Source: Aureimonas sp. AU20 (GTDB taxonomy: Bacteria; Pseudomonadota; Alphaproteobacteria; Rhizobiales; Rhizobiaceae). Taken from it: a stretch of 64,000 nt of DNA. Positions 61,431 through 64,000 of the stretch are shown piece after piece. Position 1 is the stretch's first letter, and the number at the start of each line of letters is the position of its first letter. The position numbers and the translations under genes are program-made. Under the pieces are notes generated by a model that did not search any database, was not told where the DNA came from, and saw only the letters and a list, made by a program, of their open reading frames with translations. The stretch spans positions 310,001-374,000 of the forward strand of contig NZ_CP006368.1 in assembly GCF_001442755.1 (NCBI RefSeq), read 5' to 3'.

Positions 61431-62357
61431 ATGTCCACGCTCGATGAGATGGCCGCGCTGGAAGGCGCGCCGCCACCGCGCTTCTCGCGCGCCAGACTGA
61501 TGCCCTATGCGCTTCTGGCGCCCGCCGTCCTGGTCGTCGCGGTGGTGGTCTTCCTACCCATGATCGAAGCGGTGGTGACCAGCTTCTACGAGCTGATCCT
61601 GTTCCGCCCCAATGCCAGCCGGTTCGTCGGCCTCGCCAATTACGTCAAGCTCTTCGCCGATCCCGTGTTCTGGGAGGCGCTCGGCCACACCGCGCTGTGG
61701 ATCGGCCTCACCGTGCCGTTGCAGATGGGGCTCGGCCTCGTCGCCGCGATCCTTCTCAATCGCGACTTCGCTTGGCGCGGCCTTGCCCGCGCGCTGGTCA
61801 TCATTCCCTGGGCGCTGCCAAGCGTCGTGATCGCGCTCATGTGGCGCTGGATCTACGACCCCAATATCGGCGTGCTGAACGACCTCCTTCTTTATCTCTC
61901 CGTCATCATGGCGGCGGTGCCCTGGCTGGCCGATCCCGGCATCGCGCTCTATGCCATCATCGGCACGCTGACCTGGCAGGGCTTTCCCTTCTTCGCGGTG
62001 ATGATCCTCGCCGCGCTCCAGGGCATTCCCAAGAGCCAGTACGAGGCGGCCTCGATCGACGGGGCGAGCGCCTGGCGCCAGTTCCGACACATCACGCTAC
62101 CCGGCATCGCGCCGGTCCTGGCGACGGCGGGCCTTTTGCGCGTCATCTGGGTGGCGAACTCGATGGATGTCATCTTCGTCATGACGTCGGGCGGGCCGGG
62201 CTATGCCACGACGACGCTGCCGCTCTACGCCTTCGTCAAGGCACGGCAGAATCTCGACTTCGGCTACGGCTCGTCGATCGCCGTCACCTTCACCCTGATC
62301 CTGGGGTCCGCGGTCGCGATCTATATCGCCCGCACCATGCGCGAGGTCGAGCGATGA
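61431..62357 (+). CDS. Sugar ABC transporter permease (MalF type)
   Basis: 308 residues with six helices after a short cytoplasmic N-terminus. LLAPAVLVVAVVVFLPMIEA is helix 1; the coupling loop EAASIDGASAWRQFRHITLP (about 205-225) is the EAA motif; WVANSMDVIFVMTSGGPGYA is the MalF-type signature. It overlaps the MalG-type gene by 4 bp and forms the heterodimeric channel with it. Confidence 0.92.
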   Translation: MSTLDEMAALEGAPPPRFSRARLMPYALLAPAVLVVAVVVFLPMIEAVVTSFYELILFRPNASRFVGLANYVKLFADPVFWEALGHTALWIGLTVPLQMGLGLVAAILLNRDFAWRGLARALVIIPWALPSVVIALMWRWIYDPNIGVLNDLLLYLSVIMAAVPWLADPGIALYAIIGTLTWQGFPFFAVMILAALQGIPKSQYEAASIDGASAWRQFRHITLPGIAPVLATAGLLRVIWVANSMDVIFVMTSGGPGYATTTLPLYAFVKARQNLDFGYGSSIAVTFTLILGSAVAIYIARTMREVER

Positions 62358-63187
62358 ACCGCCAGAGCTTTCTGCGCCGTCTTCTCACGACGCATATTCC
62401 CGTGGTGCTCGTCGTGCTCCTTGCGGTCGGCCCCTTCGCCTGGATGATCCTGACCTCGCTCACCCCCTCGGCGCGGATCGTCGCGCAAGGCGTCTCGCTC
62501 GGGCCATCCGGCTGGAGCGCCGACAATTACGTCCGGCTCATGGGCCAGACCTCGTTTCTGGGCAATATGGGGCACAGCTTCATCGTCGCGCTCGGCACGG
62601 TGGTGCTCGGCCTTCTGGTTTCGGTAACGGCTGCCTACGCCTTCTCGCGCTTCCGCTTTCCCGGGCGCAAGGCGCTGATGCTGCAGTTCCTTCTGGTCAA
62701 CATGTTCCCGGTGGTGCTGCTGATCCTTCCGCTCTTCGTCATGATGCGGCGCCTCGGCATTCTCGACACGCATCTCGGTCTCATCATCGCCAACGCGACC
62801 ACGGCCATTCCCTTCGCGGTCTGGATGCTGACGAGCTATGTCGGCGCCATCCCCAAGAGCCTCGACGAGGCGGCGATGATCGACGGCTGCTCGCGCCTCA
62901 CCGCCATGCGCCGCGTCGTGCTGCCGCTGGCGCTACCGGGCATCATCTCCACCGGCATCTACATCTTCATCACCGCCTGGAACGAGTATCTCTACGCCCT
63001 GACGCTGGGCGGGCGAAACGTGCGCACCGTCACCGTCGCCATCCAGACCCTGATCGGCGAGTACCAGATCGAATGGGGCCTGCTCGCCGCCGGCGGCGTC
63101 GTCGGCGCCCTGCCGGTGACGATCCTCTTCCTGCTCGTCCAACGCCGGCTGGTCGGCGGCCTGACGCAAGGGGCGGTCAAGGGCTGA
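62354..63187 (+). CDS. Sugar ABC transporter permease (MalG type)
   Basis: 277 residues with six helices. VVLVVLLAVGPFAWMILTSL is helix 1, AAYAFSRFRFPGRKALMLQF precedes helix 3, the coupling loop is EAAMIDGCSRLTAMRRVVLP, and ITAWNEYLYALTLGG is the conserved MalG C-terminal stretch. The ATG overlaps the MalF-type stop. The isomerase gene follows after 56 bp. Confidence 0.92.
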   Translation: MNRQSFLRRLLTTHIPVVLVVLLAVGPFAWMILTSLTPSARIVAQGVSLGPSGWSADNYVRLMGQTSFLGNMGHSFIVALGTVVLGLLVSVTAAYAFSRFRFPGRKALMLQFLLVNMFPVVLLILPLFVMMRRLGILDTHLGLIIANATTAIPFAVWMLTSYVGAIPKSLDEAAMIDGCSRLTAMRRVVLPLALPGIISTGIYIFITAWNEYLYALTLGGRNVRTVTVAIQTLIGEYQIEWGLLAAGGVVGALPVTILFLLVQRRLVGGLTQGAVKG

Positions 63188-63243
63188 CCGCAGCCTCCGG
63201 CCTGCCGTGCCTTTTCCAACTTCTCGAAGGAAAGACGCTTGTC

Positions 63244-64000
63244 ATGAACCCGGTCGGGTTGATCTCCATGCAATATGCCAGGCCCTTCACGGCCGAGCAT
63301 TTCCCACTCTTTGCCCGCATGAAGGCGCTGGGCTACGATTTCGTCGAGCTGCTGGTGCCCGAGCCCGGCGAGCTCGACGCCCGCGAAACGGCGAAGGCGC
63401 TGTCGGACGCAGGCCTGGGCGTAGTGCTCGCCGCGCGGGTCAATCTCCAGCGCAACCTCTCGTCCGCCGAACGGGACGCCCGCAAGGGCGGCGTCGACTA
63501 TCTCCGATACGCCGTGGACGTCGCGGCCGAGATGGGCGCCGAGATCGTCGGCGGTCCGCTGACCGGCAACCCCCTGGTCTTTGCCGGGCGCGCGCCGGCC
63601 CCGGTTGCGGAAGACGAGCGCCTCGCCCGCAAGGCGCGCTGCGTCGAGGGGCTGCAGGCGGCCGGCGCCCATGCGGCCGGGACGGGCGTGACGCTCGCCG
63701 TGGAGCCGCTGAACCGCTTCGAGAGCGACGTGCTCTGCACAACCAAACAGGCCATCGAACTGCTCGACGCCGTCGACCACCCCTCCGTCCAGCTCATGCT
63801 GGACACGTTCCACATGGCGATGGAGGAGGCGTCCATCGCCGAGGCCATCCTGCTCGGCGGCTCGCGGCTCAAGCATTTTCAGGCCAACGAGAACCATCGC
63901 GGCTTTCCCGGCACCGGCTCGGTGGATTGGGTCGCGGTCGGCCGCGCGCTGCACCAGATCGGCTATCGCGGTCCGGTGTCGCTGGAGCCCTTCCGGCGCG
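63244..64000 (+). CDS. TIM-barrel sugar isomerase/epimerase, truncated by the window end
   Basis: 252 codons are visible and the frame is still open at the edge; family members are about 280-300 residues. VGLISMQYARPFTAEHFPLF, YDFVELLVPEPGELDARETA, the metal-ligand region LAVEPLNRFESDVLCTTKQA, VQLMLDTFHMAMEEASIAEA, and HFQANENHRGFPGTGSVDW are those of the D-tagatose 3-epimerase/D-psicose epimerase group (Glu, Asp-His, His ligands). Placed last in the sugar importer operon, it probably isomerises the imported ketose or its derivative. The exact sugar is unknown. Confidence 0.85.
   Translation, partial: MNPVGLISMQYARPFTAEHFPLFARMKALGYDFVELLVPEPGELDARETAKALSDAGLGVVLAARVNLQRNLSSAERDARKGGVDYLRYAVDVAAEMGAEIVGGPLTGNPLVFAGRAPAPVAEDERLARKARCVEGLQAAGAHAAGTGVTLAVEPLNRFESDVLCTTKQAIELLDAVDHPSVQLMLDTFHMAMEEASIAEAILLGGSRLKHFQANENHRGFPGTGSVDWVAVGRALHQIGYRGPVSLEPFRR

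Noticed and set aside
1..64000. tRNA, rRNA, riboswitch, CRISPR, insertion sequence or prophage
   Set aside because: Intergenic gaps were read for cloverleaf-like, array-like and transposase features; none was found. Small or degenerate elements could be missed by eye.

Overview
The window is high-GC, densely coded bacterial DNA. Most genes sit in short operons with ATGA or TGATG stop/start overlaps. Several features point to an alphaproteobacterium of the Hyphomicrobiales (rhizobial) type, possibly Aurantimonadaceae: an iolC fused to a DUF2090 aldolase-like domain, an RpiR-type iolR with a GGAA-N6-TTCC operator, a DUF1476 (ATPase zeta) gene, many sugar and amine ABC importers, and a DUF1127 gene followed by CcsR/cuckoo-like hairpins. 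The genus assignment is inference. I saw no tRNA, rRNA, CRISPR array, insertion sequence or phage gene.

Layout. 1-10.7 kb is a myo-inositol-type catabolic region: a leftward operon (iolI-like isomerase, two tandem binding proteins, ATPase, permease, start of a Gfo/Idh/MocA oxidoreductase) diverges from iolR-iolC-iolE-iolB. iolD is not in its usual place. 11.1-16.35 kb is a three-gene unit: a Pls/PosA-type membrane NRPS (A-T-three LbH domains), a GNAT acetyltransferase and an Sfp/EntD-type phosphopantetheinyl transferase. It probably makes an isopeptide-linked amino-acid homopolymer. A convergent M81 (MlrC-like) gene follows. 18.3-26.9 kb holds an XRE-cupin regulator and an Frc-like sugar importer joined to a phosphotriesterase homologue, a GATase-like protein, a PfkB kinase, a BtpA/SgcQ protein and an M20 amidohydrolase, a catabolic set of unknown substrate. 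27.0-28.2 kb is the wreck of a cellulose-synthesis operon.

28.4-45.1 kb centres on amines and amino acids: a PoxB-like oxidase, a class III aminotransferase, a PotABCD-type importer, an XRE-cupin regulator, a HisD paralogue, a GntR regulator, a phospho-lyase-type class III PLP enzyme, an APH-fold kinase, and a gcdH/gcdG/gcdR glutaryl-CoA module. Read together they suggest a route that phosphorylates a hydroxylated amine or amino acid (5-hydroxylysine is the best candidate), eliminates phosphate and ammonia, and ends in glutaryl-CoA. Near-identical AT-rich palindromes tie the GntR gene, the lyase and the kinase into one regulon.

45.2-48 kb has a small membrane protein, DUF1127 plus a three-hairpin sRNA locus, a lipoprotein and SelO. 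48.3-56.5 kb is an organosulfur-acquisition operon (FMN reductase, SfnG, a branched-chain-type ABC importer, an SfnB-family oxidoreductase). After the ATPase zeta gene, 57.2-64 kb is a MalEFGK-type sugar importer with a GntR regulator, an HSL-family esterase and a sugar isomerase cut by the window end. Strong stem-loops follow most binding-protein genes, probably setting their excess over the membrane components.
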